Of a DNA stretch of 64,000 nt, positions 45,071 through 56,879 are shown in pieces. The notes beneath the pieces are model-generated. The model did not search any database. It was not told the DNA's origin and worked only from the letters and a program-made list of their open reading frames with translations. The position numbers and the translations under genes were made by a program. The stretch comes from Gnetum montanum (lineage: Eukaryota > Streptophyta > Gnetopsida > Gnetales > Gnetaceae), in assembly GCA_015680685.1 (NCBI GenBank), contig MNCI01000996.1, positions 187,583 to 251,582 of the forward strand, in the 5' to 3' direction. The stretch's first letter is position 1. Each line of letters starts with the position of its first letter.

Positions 45071-46359
45071 AATTGATGAATTTTAAAAGATAGATGAATT
45101 ACGGATGAAATAGTTACATTCTTGCTAAAATTACATTGTTTCTATGACACAAATTTCCAAGAGATGTCTTGTATATATATATATGTGAAAAATAGGGTAA
45201 AGTTTACTAAAAATAAAATAATATAGTCCCAAGGACAATATATATATATATATATATATGTTTGTATGTATGTATATGTATGTATGTATAAATAGGATCT
45301 AAAATAACATTACAACTACCCATCAATGTAAAATTTTCCTATATTTTATTAAAAATAAACTCCTATTGTATAATAAAAACAAAAAATTATTGTCTTCTAC
45401 TCTAAAAAAAATAACACCTAAATGTCATCAATAAAGATACCAAAGAGAGTTAACTAAAGTGGACAACCTTGATTAACTACAATTTTACTCTAGAATTGAA
45501 ATTATTTCTTTGAATTGTTGTATGTAATTTCAATAATCATTTTCTCATACAACCTTTGATTTGCTACAATCAGAGGTTAATTTTATGCAAGCACAACCAT
45601 ATTTTTTTAAACATTAGAAGTGATTCACTAGAAATTGAACTTTTATCTTTTTTAAGGAAAACATTTTCATGTTAAAAAAATCAAAATTAGGATTAAATAA
45701 TTCTTGTTATGTAAGTTTATAGAGGATGCTTTCATGTTAAAAAAATTAAAATAAGTGTTAAATAATTCATGTCATTGTAGTTATTTTATTTAAAAATTTA
45801 TGTTGATTTTTCTTGGTATAAACATATTGAAATCCTTGTACATTATTATAATAAATTTTATGTTGGTTTTTGTACTATGAATATAATTATTAATTTTCCA
45901 TAAGAAAAACATTCATCTCTTGGCATAGTTTTATGACTGTAATTATTTATTTTCTATGATAGAGTATAGCCAACTGGTAATTGACCTCTTGACAAAAATC
46001 ATTAGCTTTGATACATCTTGGAACGTTTGGTACATATGTTACATGATAAGAGTGAGAAGAAGACAATAAAAAAATATTTGGAATTATTTGTTTATTCATC
46101 AAAATTAGAATAAGAAAACATCAATGAAGGCTTCTTCATTCATCAAATTCTTCATCCTACGGAGAAGAGAAAGGACTCACATTTATAAAAACAAGTAGAA
46201 ATCATTATACATCTTTTAGGGAGAAGTTTGGGATTATTTTAATAAAATGAATTTTCAAGGGTATTTGGGGCCAAATTAAAGAACATCTACCTATCTAATA
46301 TCCTTATTTATAAACTTTTTGATAAAGGAAACTTTCTTGCCTTCATGCTCAATTTTTAT

Positions 46360-46391
<32 letters not shown>

Positions 46392-46463
46392 AAGAATTGT
46401 AAGATTTGGGACAGCTTTACAAGATAATTATTTTATTAAGTCAATTAAGTTGACAAGAAGTCA
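45071..46463. other. AT-rich spacer with microsatellites
   Basis: No coding motif is seen. (TA)n tracts lie at 45171-45183, 45239-45259 and 46360-46391, and TATG/GTAT repeats at 45260-45291. Confidence 0.5.
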
Positions 46464-46912
46464 TGTTGTAATTTTTTCCTTTTCCTTATGATATTTTTCT
46501 TTACTATTCTTTTTTTTTTTTTTGAAAATATTTGATGTTTCACTTTCTATGTTTGGGAAATTTAGTTTTCTATTTTGGAAAACTAATAAACCTAAATTTG
46601 AGTTTTTTTTTGAACTCAATGTGTAACTTGTACTTTCTTCTACTTGTAAGTTGGGCATTACTAAATTTAAACACTAGATAATCAAGAGAGACTATGCTAT
46701 AAATATAGACATGGTATGAGCTTGTTATGTGTAATTGTAGAGAGTGAAAGAAGCCTTGTACTCACTAATTCATCTTAAATAAAATTAGTTTTCCTTGCCT
46801 CATGGATGTTTCCCTTCATTTTGAAGGGTTTTACCATGTAGATTTTATGTGTTTTGATTTTTCATTTCTTTTTTTTCTAAGACATCCTTTGTTTTAATCA
46901 TTTTTCCAATAA
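46464..46912 (+). mobile_element. 5' LTR of the Copia element
   Basis: It aligns with 50825-51240. Shared text includes TTCTTCTACTTGTAAGTTGG, GGGCATTACTAAATTTAA, the TATA box CTATAAATATAGAC at 46699-46711, and GATTTTTCATTTCTTTT. A degenerate initiator-Met-type PBS (TAGTATTGATG, compare TGGTATCAGAG) follows at about 46914. The exact left end is uncertain by about 15 bp. Confidence 0.75.
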
Positions 46913-46947
46913 CTAGTATTGATGTAAATGTTAGAAATTATCATGAA

Positions 46948-47755
46948 TGGATAGTTTAACAAAAACCACAAAGTTTTACAATGAAAAATTTAAAGGTAGA
47001 GGAAACTTTGGATTATGAAAAATGAAGTTGTAGGATTCGCTAGTGCATCAAGGATTGTAGAAAGGCTCTTGATGATAAGATTAAAAAAAACCTAGTATCA
47101 TGGATGATGAAACATGGAAGGAAATTAATTTAAAGGCTTTTTCTACCATGTGTTTGTGCTTGGAAAATAAAGGTATAATTTTGGTGTGGTAACTTTTGCA
47201 ATAGATTTATTATAAAGTTGGAATCATTATATATAACAAAGTGTTCTTCAAATTGTGTAACTTAGGTTCAAATTTTAACCATTGCAGATGAAATAGGGTG
47301 TAAGTATCCATAAACACTTAAATACTTTCAATTATTATATTAAAAAATTGTTAGATTTAGATGTTCAAATAGAAGATAAGGATCAAGTAGTTCACATACT
47401 TGAGCCATTACTGCCATTGTATAGTGTTCTTGTTATAACATTAATATAAGAAAGGGTTGAAATATCCTTGGAAGGAGTTATTGTAGCTTTGTTACAATGA
47501 GAAATTTGAAGAACATCTATTTCTATTTATAAGTAAACTTCCAATACTTTAATGGCAAATAAAAAATGATGGAAAGAATTGAATCATCTAAAACAAGATC
47601 AAATTCAAAAGATAAGAAAAGTAAAGTAGCATGTTGATATTGTGATAAAACTTGATACCTTAGAAATGACTAGGATAGTAAAAAAATATTAAAATAAGAG
47701 ATTTGATGAAGAAAAATCAATAATTAAAGATTCAGATATACTTGATAAAGTTCTT
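46948..47755 (+). pseudogene. Copia gag remnant
   Basis: Plus-strand reading gives MDSLTKTTKFYNEKFKGRGN near 46948-47010, the usual Tork/Tnt1 gag start, then a decayed W-x-M-K-x-L block. Further on come LQIEDKDQVVHILEPLLPLY and SVLVITLI-ERVEISLEGVI at 47360-47500. The zinc-knuckle region is not clear. It is followed directly by the protease. Multiple stops and frame breaks are present. Confidence 0.7.
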
Positions 47756-48127
47756 GCTTCTTGTACTAGTATTCAATATCATGATGATTGGTTATTAGAT
47801 TCTAGTGCTTCTAACCATATGCATCTACATATAGATTGGTTTATTAAATATGAATTGTATAATTGTAGAGTTATTTATCTTTGTAATAATTATTTCTATA
47901 CAATTATGGGGAAAATAAGTATTAGCATTAAAATATTTGATGATATTATTTTAATAGTGGAAGAAGTAAAATATGCATCTAATTTGAAAAATAATTTAAT
48001 TTCTTTGAGAGTATTAGACTCAAAAGGTTATTATTTTAAGTGTGGTAAAGGTATTTTAAAGATGATCAAAGAAGCCTTAGTAGTAATAAAAGTTAATAAA
48101 TGTAATAACAATATTTACAAGTTATAA
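47756..48127 (+). pseudogene. Copia protease remnant
   Basis: An open frame covering 47756-48127 reads WLLDSSASNHMHLHIDWFIK, then YNCRVIYLCNNYFYTIMGKI, VEEVKYASNLKNNLISLRVL and GYYFKCGKGILKMIKEALVV. This is the Copia aspartic protease with the DSGAS box changed to DSSAS. The order (W-DSGA, GNN, VRYVPNLKKNLISL) is diagnostic. The frame is intact for over 100 codons, the best-preserved part of this element. Confidence 0.85.
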
Positions 48128-48179
48128 AGTGCTATAGAAAGAAACTTTGTTAATTAAACTTCTATTGACAATATAAATT

Positions 48180-49260
48180 CTTCTTATTTATGACATCAAC
48201 GTTTGGGTCACATAAGCAAGAAAGGATTAAAAATTTTGATGAAGTGTAATTCGCTCTCAAAATTAAAAATATTGAATTTAAATTTCTATAAACATTATGT
48301 TTTTTTGAAAATACTCAAGAAATAATTTAAGATAGAAAGACATGAAAGAAAAGATAATATTGATCATATGCATTCAGATGTATGGGATCTATCAGCTAAG
48401 GTATCACTTACAAGTGATTTATATTTTATTAGCATTATTGATGATTATTCTAGGAAATTTTGGGCCTATATGTTAAAAATAAATATGACATTTTTAAGTA
48501 ATTTAAATATTTGATTACAAAGAGCATAAGTAGATCAATTAAGTATTTGAGAACAAATAACGAAGGAGAGTTCAATTCTATGGATTTTGAAAATTATTTT
48601 ATAGAAGTTAGAATTACAAAAATAAGATAGTGGGTTGTACTCTTGAGAAAAATGGAGTTGCATAACACACAAATAGAACTCTTCTTGAAAGAGCCAAAAG
48701 CATTACGAGCAATGATAATTTGGACCAAAAATTTTAAGCAAATTTTATTGCAACAATATGTTTCTTGGTTTATAAATTACTTGTAACTACACTAGATTGT
48801 GAAACTCCAAAAGAAGTATTGATAAGTCATTTCTCTAATTAGTCTTTTCTTTGAGTTATTTATTACATTGCGTATGCTTTAGTCTAAAAAATTAGTGTAC
48901 AAAATTAGATTATAACTCTATAAAGTATATCTTTATTGGGTATAGTAATGATGTTAAGGGATATAGATTATGAGATCTTAGTAATCATAAATTCATTTAC
49001 AATAGATATGTAGTTTTTCATGAATACTCTAACAGTATTAAAAGAGAAGCAATAGATGTACTTACTAATTAGCTAGTTGAGTTAGAGACTTAATTATCTT
49101 CAAATAGACAAAAAAAAGAGCTTAAGTTACCTTGAGAATGTTTGTCAAATGAAGAGATAGAAAGAGACACAATTGCATGGCTTTTAAAAAGATCTACATG
49201 TATAAGTGTTCCTCTTAAGAAATTTTATAATTATGTTACATCTTCATTATTTTTAGATGA
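48180..49260 (+). pseudogene. Copia integrase remnant
   Basis: The pre-integrase motif RLGHISKKGLKILMK (about 48205-48245) carries the His of the zinc site. The core follows: HMHSDVWDLSAKVS at about 48365 with the first catalytic Asp, YFISIIDDYSRKFWAYMLK at 48425-48480, and then a much decayed central part. IGYSNDVKGY-like text near 48935-48965 matches the C-terminal GYxxxxKGYR block. The region is broken throughout. Confidence 0.75.
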
Positions 49261-50340
49261 AATAGAAGTAGGCACATATCAAGAGCTATGAAAGATGCTT
49301 CTAGTTCTAAATGGAAAGAAGTAATGCTAGAGAAGATGGATTCTTTGGGGAAAAAAATAAAATATGAAATTTTATGGTGCTTCTCAAAGATAGAAAATCT
49401 ATTGGTTGTAAATGGGTCTACAAACTAAAGAAAATAGCTAAAGGTGAAGTTGAAAAATACAGGGAAAAACTCATAGCAAAAGGTTATTTACAAAAAGAAG
49501 GTAAAGATATCACAAAATGTTTTCATCACTTGTAAAGTTAGTTTTTATTTAGATCTTGTTGGATCTAGTTTTTTTTTTTGATATGGAATTAGAATAATTA
49601 AATGTAAAATAATATTGCTACATAATTACTTGGATGAGAAAATATATATGAAACAAACATAAGATTTTGTACATATAGGCAAGAAAGATTTGGTTTGCAA
49701 ACTCAAGAAGTCATTGTATGGCCTAAAACAATCATCTAGGAACTGATACAATAGATTTTTTTTTTGTTGAGCCATAATTTCTAAAAAAAAAGTGAACATG
49801 ATAATTATATGTATTTTAAAGTTGGTGCTAATGTCATGTTTTTGGTTTTGGTGTTATATGTTGATGACATGTTATTATAGACCAAAGTATGTTTTAAATA
49901 CAATAGTTGAAGGCTTAGTTATTTAGGATATTTGATATAAAATATCTAAGAGTAGAAAATCAAATCTTAAGAATAAAGATACACAAAGATAGAAGAAATG
50001 GTAAGCTATAGTTTTTACAAGAAAATTATATTTAAAAAATCTTTATGCATTTTAACATGATGGATGCTAAACTTGTAAGTTTTCCTTTTTCTACTTATTT
50101 CAAGCTTGCTTTGAATTTATGTCCTAGTTAAAAAGAAGAAAAGTAGTATATGTTTCATGTACCTTATATGAATGTAATAGGAAGTTTGATGTATGTCATG
50201 GTATGTACAAGACTAGATATTTATTTTGCAGTTAGAACCATTAGTAAATTTATAAGTAATCTTGGTAAAGTTCATTGAGTTGCAGTGAAATAGGTGCTTT
50301 GAAATTTAAAGAGTAGAAAAAATTATTGTATCATATTTAA
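49261..50340 (+). pseudogene. Copia reverse transcriptase remnant
   Basis: GCKWVYKLKKIAKGEVEKYR and LIAKGYLQKEGKD at 49405-49515 are the start of the Copia RT (KWVxKxK, RLVAKGYxQ). KKDLVCKLKKSLYGLKQSSRN at 49684-49745 is the CxLxKSLYGLKQ block. LVLMSCFWFWCYMLMTCYY and its other frame LLYVDDMLL near 49850-49877 cover the catalytic YVDD box, intact in that frame. The end is YMNVIGSLMYVMVCTRLDIY at 50165-50222. RT would copy the element RNA; here frameshifts and stops break it. Confidence 0.8.
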
Positions 50341-50824
50341 TAAAGATAATAATGAAATTGTGGGTTTTGTAATTTTGATTATGCAGGTGACTTAGAAAAG
50401 AGCAGATCCACCACAAGTTATGTCTTTATGCTTGTAATAGGTCTAATTCATTGGATGTTAAAATTACGATATTTTATAATATTCTCTACCATTGAAGCAA
50501 AGTACATAGCCACTACAAAATCTTTCAAAGAAGTTGTTTTGTTGTAAGGCATATTGGGTGAGCTCAACATTGCAAAAAAAAAAAAAAAAAGTCAAAATGT
50601 TTTCTAATAGTCAAAGTGCTATATATTTAGCTAAGAATTTAATTCATCATAATAGAACACATATTTGCACTAAAATTATGCAAATATGTTAACAAAGCTA
50701 GTATTGTTGAAGAAGTTTGAGTAATGCTTAGACTTTTAACTTGTTAGAAAGGTGATGAAAATCTTTAGGCATGAAAAGTAAGTTTATTGTCAAGCTAGAG
50801 AATATTTGAGTTAAAAATAAATTA
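50341..50824 (+). pseudogene. Copia RNase H remnant and 3' end
   Basis: FDYAGDLEKSRSTTSYVFML at 50378-50435, STIEAKYIATTKSFKEVV at 50489-50538 and SNSQSAIYLAKNLIHHNRT at 50600-50660 are the Copia RNase H motifs, where active relatives have ADYAGD, TTEAEY and CDSQSAI. The Glu of TEAEY is Lys. A purine-rich stretch (GCTAGAGAATATTTGAG, about 50795) just before the LTR is a decayed polypurine tract. Confidence 0.8.
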
Positions 50825-51240
50825 TATTGTATTTTTTAATTCTTTCTATGATGTTTTCCTTTTCTATTTTTTGAGAAATTTTGATGATTTCCTTTCTGTT
50901 TTTTTGGGAACTTCAGTTTTCTATATATAAAAATGAAAAACATATATATGAATTTTTGTGCTCTCTTCTACTTATAATTTGGGCATTACTAAATTTAAGC
51001 ACTAAATAACTAAGAGACTATTTCTATAAATATAGGCATGATGTAACCTTGTTATGCCCAATTACAAAGAGTGAGAGAATCCATATATACTAATTCATCC
51101 TAAATAAAAATCTTTTGCCTTACTATGTGGAAGTTTTCCTTTACATTGAAGGATTTTACTATGTAAATCTATATGTTTTGATTTTTCTTTTATTTTATAT
51201 TATTCTACACATCCTCTATTTTAATTATTTTCTTAATAAA
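50825..51240 (+). mobile_element. 3' LTR of the Copia element
   Basis: It aligns with the 5' LTR at 46464-46912, including TTTGGGCATTACTAAATTTAA, the TATA box CTATAAATATAGGC near 51023-51036 and TTTTGATTTTTCTTTT. The two LTRs differ at many positions, so the insertion is old. No target-site duplication was found because the ends are blurred. Confidence 0.75.
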
Positions 51241-51893
51241 GTCCCTATTCATGCATCCTATTTTCTAAGAACAATATGATTTAAATAATGTAGACATCTT
51301 TTAGCTAGGTATAATTGAATATCCTTATATAGTCAAGAGATTGGGTTTCAAAACCTCCATTTGTGATTGATTATGAATTCAATTCAAAACTAATAGACTA
51401 TAGTTTATGTTTTAGTGGTTGTAGCTTATGTTATGGACTTTTTATTAAAAAAACATTAATTATACTATCTTAAAATCCAAGATGTAGATGGAGGAGAGAA
51501 TGAGACCCTTAAAAGAAATTTTATTAATCAAAATAGAGCAAGAACTATTTTGTTAGAGTTCATGCTAATTATGAATAGCACCAGATATAAAGTATGTAAG
51601 TAGCAAGGAAAACTTAATCAACTTGGAGAAGAAGTCTCATAGGAATAAGCATAGTAGTTTTTTTAATAACAACTAAAACTATATAGTTATTGGAATAAAA
51701 ACTATTTATATATGTAAAAAGCTAACCATAACATAACATTGATTTCACCATCAACACAACTATATGTTTCTTGAAAATTGTGAGTTAAGTAGCATTTATA
51801 TATCTTGTTAATCATAAGTTCTAAGAAGAAAATTAAAAAAAATTGCATCATTTTTGAATACATCATTATCATCCTAGCCTTATTTTTTAGCAA
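51241..51893. other. AT-rich spacer, no feature seen
   Basis: No protein or RNA motif is recognised between the Copia element and the SINE-like cluster. Confidence 0.4.
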
Positions 51894-52060
51894 GTGATAG
51901 ATGGCTTAAGTGACTAGCTAATTGCCTTCTTAGGTAAGTGGTTGTTAGTTCAAGTTACATGTGAGATATCATTTCATTACTCTATAATTCTTTTCGAGTA
52001 TCAAGTTGGCTATGTCTTGGGCTATACTTATAATTATTCTTTCAGGCCTCAACACCCTAG
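51894..52060 (+). mobile_element. SINE-like repeat, copy 1
   Basis: Pol III promoter-like boxes: ATGGCTTAAGTGACTAGCT (51901-51919, A box) and TAGTTCAAGTTAC (51946-51958, B box), followed by GGCTATGTCTTGGGCTATAC, the body motif shared with other copies. Confidence 0.45.
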
Positions 52061-52179
52061 CCTTATCTTTTGGTATGTTAACATTCTCTTCTATTAAAAG
52101 ATAAAGCTTGATTTATTTTTAATTTTATTATATCTATTTTAATGTTACCTTTTTGGTTTTCTCTTGAATAAGTTTGTTA

Positions 52180-52320
52180 GTGAGGCATTACTCAATTGGT
52201 CAGATCATGAAGCTTGTGATTGTAAGTCATAGGTTTAATTCCCATGGATATGTTGATCTAACATACTATTATGTTTAATGTAACTATTGCGAAAGTTCAT
52301 ATTGGCTATATGTCCTAAGG
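52180..52320 (+). mobile_element. SINE-like repeat, copy 2
   Basis: TTACTCAATTGGTCAGATC (52188-52206) is a good tRNA A box, and AGGTTTAATTCCC (52231-52243) a good B box (consensus GGTTCRANYCC). GGCTATATGTCCTAAGGG follows. Confidence 0.6.
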
Positions 52321-52460
52321 GTACATATAAACATCTAGTTCTAGTAAGACTCTTGATTTGAAAGCTCCAAGTCATAGGTTTGATTCTAGTATGTAATGTT
52401 GAGTTATAAAGTTCTACTTAGACTATGTATCTTAGGGTGTACCTATATTACAATAATTTC
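52321..52460 (+). mobile_element. SINE-like repeat, copy 3
   Basis: The half-tRNA text AAGACTCTTGATTTGAAAGC, then the B box AGGTTTGATTCTA (52376-52388), then GACTATGTATCTTAGGGTG. Copy 6 has the same AGGACTCTTGATTTGAAAGC. Confidence 0.55.
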
Positions 52461-52559
52461 AAGGTTGGAACATCCCCCAACTACTTTTGATTTTGATAAC
52501 CCCTTCTCTTGGATAGTTTTATTACATAAAAAGTCTATTATATTATGGGGGTGTTGGAA

Positions 52560-52690
52560 CCTAAAACAATTGAAACATAGGTATACCACAAAATTTATAA
52601 AAGTTTATAACTCAATGCTACCTAGTAGAATTAAACTTGTGACCTATGGTTACTAGGGTAAGACCAGTAGCACTAGACTAACTCATTATT
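52560..52690 (-). mobile_element. SINE-like repeat, copy 4, inverted
   Basis: On the minus strand AATGAGTTAGTCTAGTGCTA (A-box region) is followed by AAGTTTAATTCTACTAGG (B-box region). It has the same module order as its neighbours, in the opposite orientation. Confidence 0.45.
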
Positions 52691-52779
52691 CAAAGAACTA
52701 TTATATTATATTTCTTTGTAATTCTTTTTATATATCATATTTGCTATATTTTCTATTATATTATATACCTCTATAACAA

Positions 52780-52860
52780 TGAGGTGTTAGCTTAATTGTA
52801 AGAGCCTTGGCATGGAAACCCTAGATCATAGATTCAATTCTAGTAGACAACCCTAAGTAA
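52780..52860 (+). mobile_element. SINE-like repeat, copy 5, best tRNA resemblance
   Basis: TAGCTTAATTGTAAGAGC (52788-52805) is close to the tRNA D-arm/A box, and AGATTCAATTCTA (52830-52842) to the T-arm/B box, at tRNA-like spacing. Confidence 0.6.
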
Positions 52861-53009
52861 TGGATTTAGGAAAAATTCCTTAAAAAGAATTCAAAAATGC
52901 TTTATTTAATAAATCCAAAAGGGTCTCAATGGGCATAAGTAAAAATTCAGTTTTGGTTTCAATTATAATTTTTCTAATGTATGTCTTGAGTGTGCCTATA
53001 TTAAAATTA

Positions 53010-53110
53010 TCTCATTTGTGGTGGTAGGACTCTTGATTTGAAAGCTTCAAGTTATGAGTTTGATTGTGGTGGGCAATATTGAGTTAAAAACTTTTAATTA
53101 TCTTGGGCTT
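53010..53110 (+). mobile_element. SINE-like repeat, copy 6
   Basis: AGGACTCTTGATTTGAAAGC, then a B-box-like GAGTTTGATTGTG (53056-53068), then GGGCAATATTGAGTTAAAAA, matching copy 3. Confidence 0.5.
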
Positions 53111-53399
53111 AAATATTGTTAAAAAAAATGTTTTCAAACACTCCCATTCCCAAGAAAAGCCAAAGAAAAAAAAAACTCAAATATCTCTTCCTACCTTTCG
53201 GTCATTTATATGCATTTTTCTATGTTACTTTAATATTACCACAGGTAAATTTTGCTATTGATAAGTAGTTTAAGTGATTATCTCATTATTTTCTTAAACA
53301 AGATATTATCAGTTGGAATTAGACTTAAAAGCAAGGAAAAGCCAAAATCAAACAAAAATACTTTACTCAAAAACGCAACGTAAAGCACCGTAAACCAAT

Positions 53400-55300
53400 C
53401 CCAGGTGGAAGATAGATATTCGACGTTTTTTCTTAATATTTAAATTTAAAAGCACAAAATTCAACCCAACCTTAAATTCTGTTGCCTCGCCACTGCCGCC
53501 GCAAAAGCCTTGCAAATATGACGAGGTATGTTAATGCGTAATTGGTCCCCAGGTTTAGCTTTCCACGCCGAGGTATCTCTTCTTCAATAATGATCAAGCT
53601 GGAACAGCCACCCTCTTCAGGTTTATCACTGCCGATACTAATCACCAAAATTACGAGATATAATCAATTTACTCGCCAATAAACCGTGAGACAAGTTAAT
53701 CACTTGCATGATTTAATTAATTTACCCACCAGAAAACTGTTGAAAGAAGGTGGAATATAAGATGAATGAGTGCGCACCAGAGTTCCAACAACAGTAACTG
53801 TGTACAAACTCAACCCCTTATATCAGTGGCTATAAAACACATGAACGGATGAAGATAAATCAATCTTGCACAGATAATTACAAGCTAAACATAAACCAGG
53901 TTTGTCTGCACACATTAATTAAGAATGAAAAGGAAAACACATAGGGTAAATCATGAAAAAAACAAAAGAAAACACATATGAAAAGTGATATTGGCGCGGC
54001 TCAATCCAAGATCACATTACAGAATCTCGGTGTAATGCTGTCTTCGGATTGAACCGCGCCAGCATCTCTTTCCTCACAGTTAACAGTAGTGAAACACTTA
54101 CATTATTTGCATTATTACTACTGCTGGGCTTTATTTCCAATCCCTGCAACCATCTCTGCAAACTGAAACTCCCAATAATCTTGCAGACAGACCCACAACA
54201 CCCACCACCAACAAACAAGCATGACCCATAGAGGAGAGATGCTCTGAAACTTCAATCAGCAGACTGAATTGAATTCAACGTACACAGGAAGACCCACAGA
54301 ATTGCCCAAAACCATGAATATATAGCTGACTTATCGGATATTGCGGGGGGAATAAATTGGTTTCTACTGCAGCAAAGAATGTCAGTACTGTATCTGAAAG
54401 CGGAAGAAGAAAAAAAGGGAGGAAGCAGACAAGGAGACACCTGCATTTTTTGCAGGCATGAAATGTGGCACCGACAACGGAAGAAGATTAGAAGAAGATG
54501 AAGAAGATCAGAAGAAGATGAAGAAGATCATAATTAAATTTTGTGGGGGCGGCAACTTCAATGCACAAAAGAGGGAGCATGTTGCAGAGTTGCTTGCAAA
54601 AATAAAATGCAGGCCTGCATGAGTCACATGCAGAGCTTCAATGGCCGACCGTTTGCCTGCTCTCCTGCGCTGCAATTGCCTCGTGCCCATCACTGCCATT
54701 TACCCAAGTCAACCCAAAAATTCTGCTCTGTTCCTGCCACAACAGACAATCCCCTAGAAATCTCTCTCTCTCTGCTCCATTGGGTTTGTAGCTTTTTTTT
54801 TCTTCTTCTTTGAATAAGAGAGCACCCAATGTGCCTTCATTATGATTTGGTTGACATATCCGAGTAAAGGAGGCCTTGAATTCGTTATTTTTGGTGGTGG
54901 TAAGCCCTTTTGCCAAAGGTTCTCAAACTTTTTTTGTGGAGGGTTTCACATGAGGTTGTTTGCATGACTGCAAAGTATTGGTGGGAGCACTGAGATAGAA
55001 ACAGTTCTATGTTTTTGAATTGCCGTGGGACTTGATGTAGTTGGGTCATTTCAACTGTTAAGAATGCTATTGGTGTTCAACAAGTTGCTTCCAAGGTATC
55101 TTAGACTGAATTGGGTTGATAAGTATGGGGTATCTTGTCACTTTTGTCTATATGGAATCTTGAATGCCATAATTGAAAGATGTATCCAAGCACGCTTGTC
55201 CTCCAGGCCAATCTTTGGTGATAAAAACCAAAACATTGCATGTTCAGGTTCAACTATGCATGGAAATCTAAACTATCATTGATTGACAAAGTAGAAACTT
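53400..55300. other. GC-richer island, possibly genic
   Basis: This stretch has visibly more GC and CpG than its surroundings, with several overlapping open frames but no recognised family. Features: a (GAAGAAGAT)n-like run at 54484-54530 and a (CT)n tract near 54760. An ORF pair on the minus strand at 54012-54228 is described separately. It may be the 5' part of a host gene or a gene fragment. Confidence 0.3.
54012..54228 (-). CDS. Candidate first exon, unassigned
   Basis: Two minus-strand frames start here. One runs 68 codons from an ATG-like start at about 54218 (FVGGGCCGSVCKIIGSFSLQ). The other starts at an ATG at 54228 and gives a short hydrophobic, signal-like peptide (MGHACLLVVGVVGLSARLLG). 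A canonical donor, GTAAGTG, lies inside the longer frame near 54100, and TGTGTGCAG near 53911 could be the acceptor. I cannot follow a continuing frame after that. It could be a host exon or chance. Confidence 0.25.
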
Positions 55301-56879
55301 TCATTTTCTGGATAGACCTTGACATTGACAAAGAGTGACACGTTTGGCATCTTACTTTTTTGATTGTCAGAGGCAGGATGATGAAAAATATGGCTTAAAA
55401 TCCTTAATATTTTTCTACACCGGGTAAATATGAATAACTACCTCACTCCTCACCCTTTAATATACAAACTTCTAGTTAGTTGAGGTTCATGGGACAAGTC
55501 CAGAGAGACGGATGACCACAAGATAAGTATTTGAAATGATATTCAAATTCAGGAAAATGGAATCCAAATAGAATGTAATAGCGAACGTAGATCCAAATAG
55601 AAAGGTACAACTTTCTAAAAATAAGACTTAAAAAAGAGAGAACCATAGATGCACGTAGAAAAGGTACACTTTTCTAAACATAAAAGACAAAAGACTTTAC
55701 GAAAACGTCCAAGACTTTCCGAGATTACTAAAGTTTATGCTGCAGAAGGGGTGAAGATCCACGGTAAAGATAAATGCCCAAATAAAATCTACGAACGTTA
55801 GAAAGAGACGAAGAACAGCGTTTTACTTTTGAGGATACCCCATTTCACAAATGCCGCCCTTAGTGTATTATTTAGTATTAATTTACACTAATAAATATAT
55901 TTATATTTTTAATATAAAATTTTTTAATTTTTAATATAAAATTTTTTAAAGGTCTTATTAGTGTGTGCTCTGGGAACCCCTAAATGTTTAACCTTTCAAT
56001 GGATCGCATAGGCTGCATTTTGGGTTGCGTGGGGTGCCTTGCGGTGGGGTAGGGTGGGATTCGGTTTGGTTTGTATGCAGAAGGTTGTAGACGTGTTACA
56101 AGCCAAAAGAGTGCTTCTTTTGACTCTTCTTGTACTTTTGACTACATTGATTCTTGATGGGTTGCAGAGGTTTTTTGTAAGGGTGCTTCCTTCCTTTATT
56201 CCTTTATTATTGGACTGATTGTAAAGGTATATCCCTTCCAATGCACCTCTATTAAGTTGAGTCTTCCCCTTCATGTTATTTCTACCTATATTTATTCTAT
56301 CTGGTTTGATGTTACATATGTATTTGATGATCTTTAATTATTAATAAAAGTCCTTTTTTGAGAGGTCTAAACCAACCCACATCCCCCCACCCCTAGAATC
56401 CTAATACTTTTATAATACATAGTTAACATAGTACTTTTATAGAAATTAGATAAAACATGGCAATTGAAATATAACTTGAATTTAAAACCTTAACTCATGG
56501 AAAATTGTTAAAGGGAAAGGTTATAAAATGATCACAAAGTAAAGTACAAAAATAAATAAAGCTTCAATATTATTAGAAAATATTAGAAGTATCATTATAG
56601 GTAGTATCTATGTCAATGCTAATTAGTAGAGTAAGAATACAATTACATCACCTTCAACTTAAAACTAATCTAATTAATAGAGTAAGAATAGGACCACATC
56701 ACCTTAAAAAAATGAGATCACATTAGGATAAAGTAGGTTGAATGTTCTAGAACAAATCTCTTTGTGAGTAAATGGGAAATCTTACATCAAACTTTGTATG
56801 AATTATTTTGTTAGTTCTAGCATGGTGTAGGGACACCTCCTTTGAGCCCTATTTTTTCATCCCTATAGGCATTCAATTA
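55301..56879. other. Mixed spacer, no supported gene
   Basis: Contains an A/T-only repeat (TTTTAATATAAAATTTTTTA, twice, at 55900-55950). Short open frames exist (for example 55996-56274, minus strand) but none has family motifs. Confidence 0.35.

Noticed and set aside
46461-46658. Minus-strand ORF rich in Lys and Glu
   Set aside because: It lies inside the Copia 5' LTR and reads its T-rich tract backwards.
52788-52842. A functional tRNA gene
   Set aside because: A and B boxes are tRNA-like, but no acceptor stem pairs and related degenerate copies surround it, so a SINE head is more likely.
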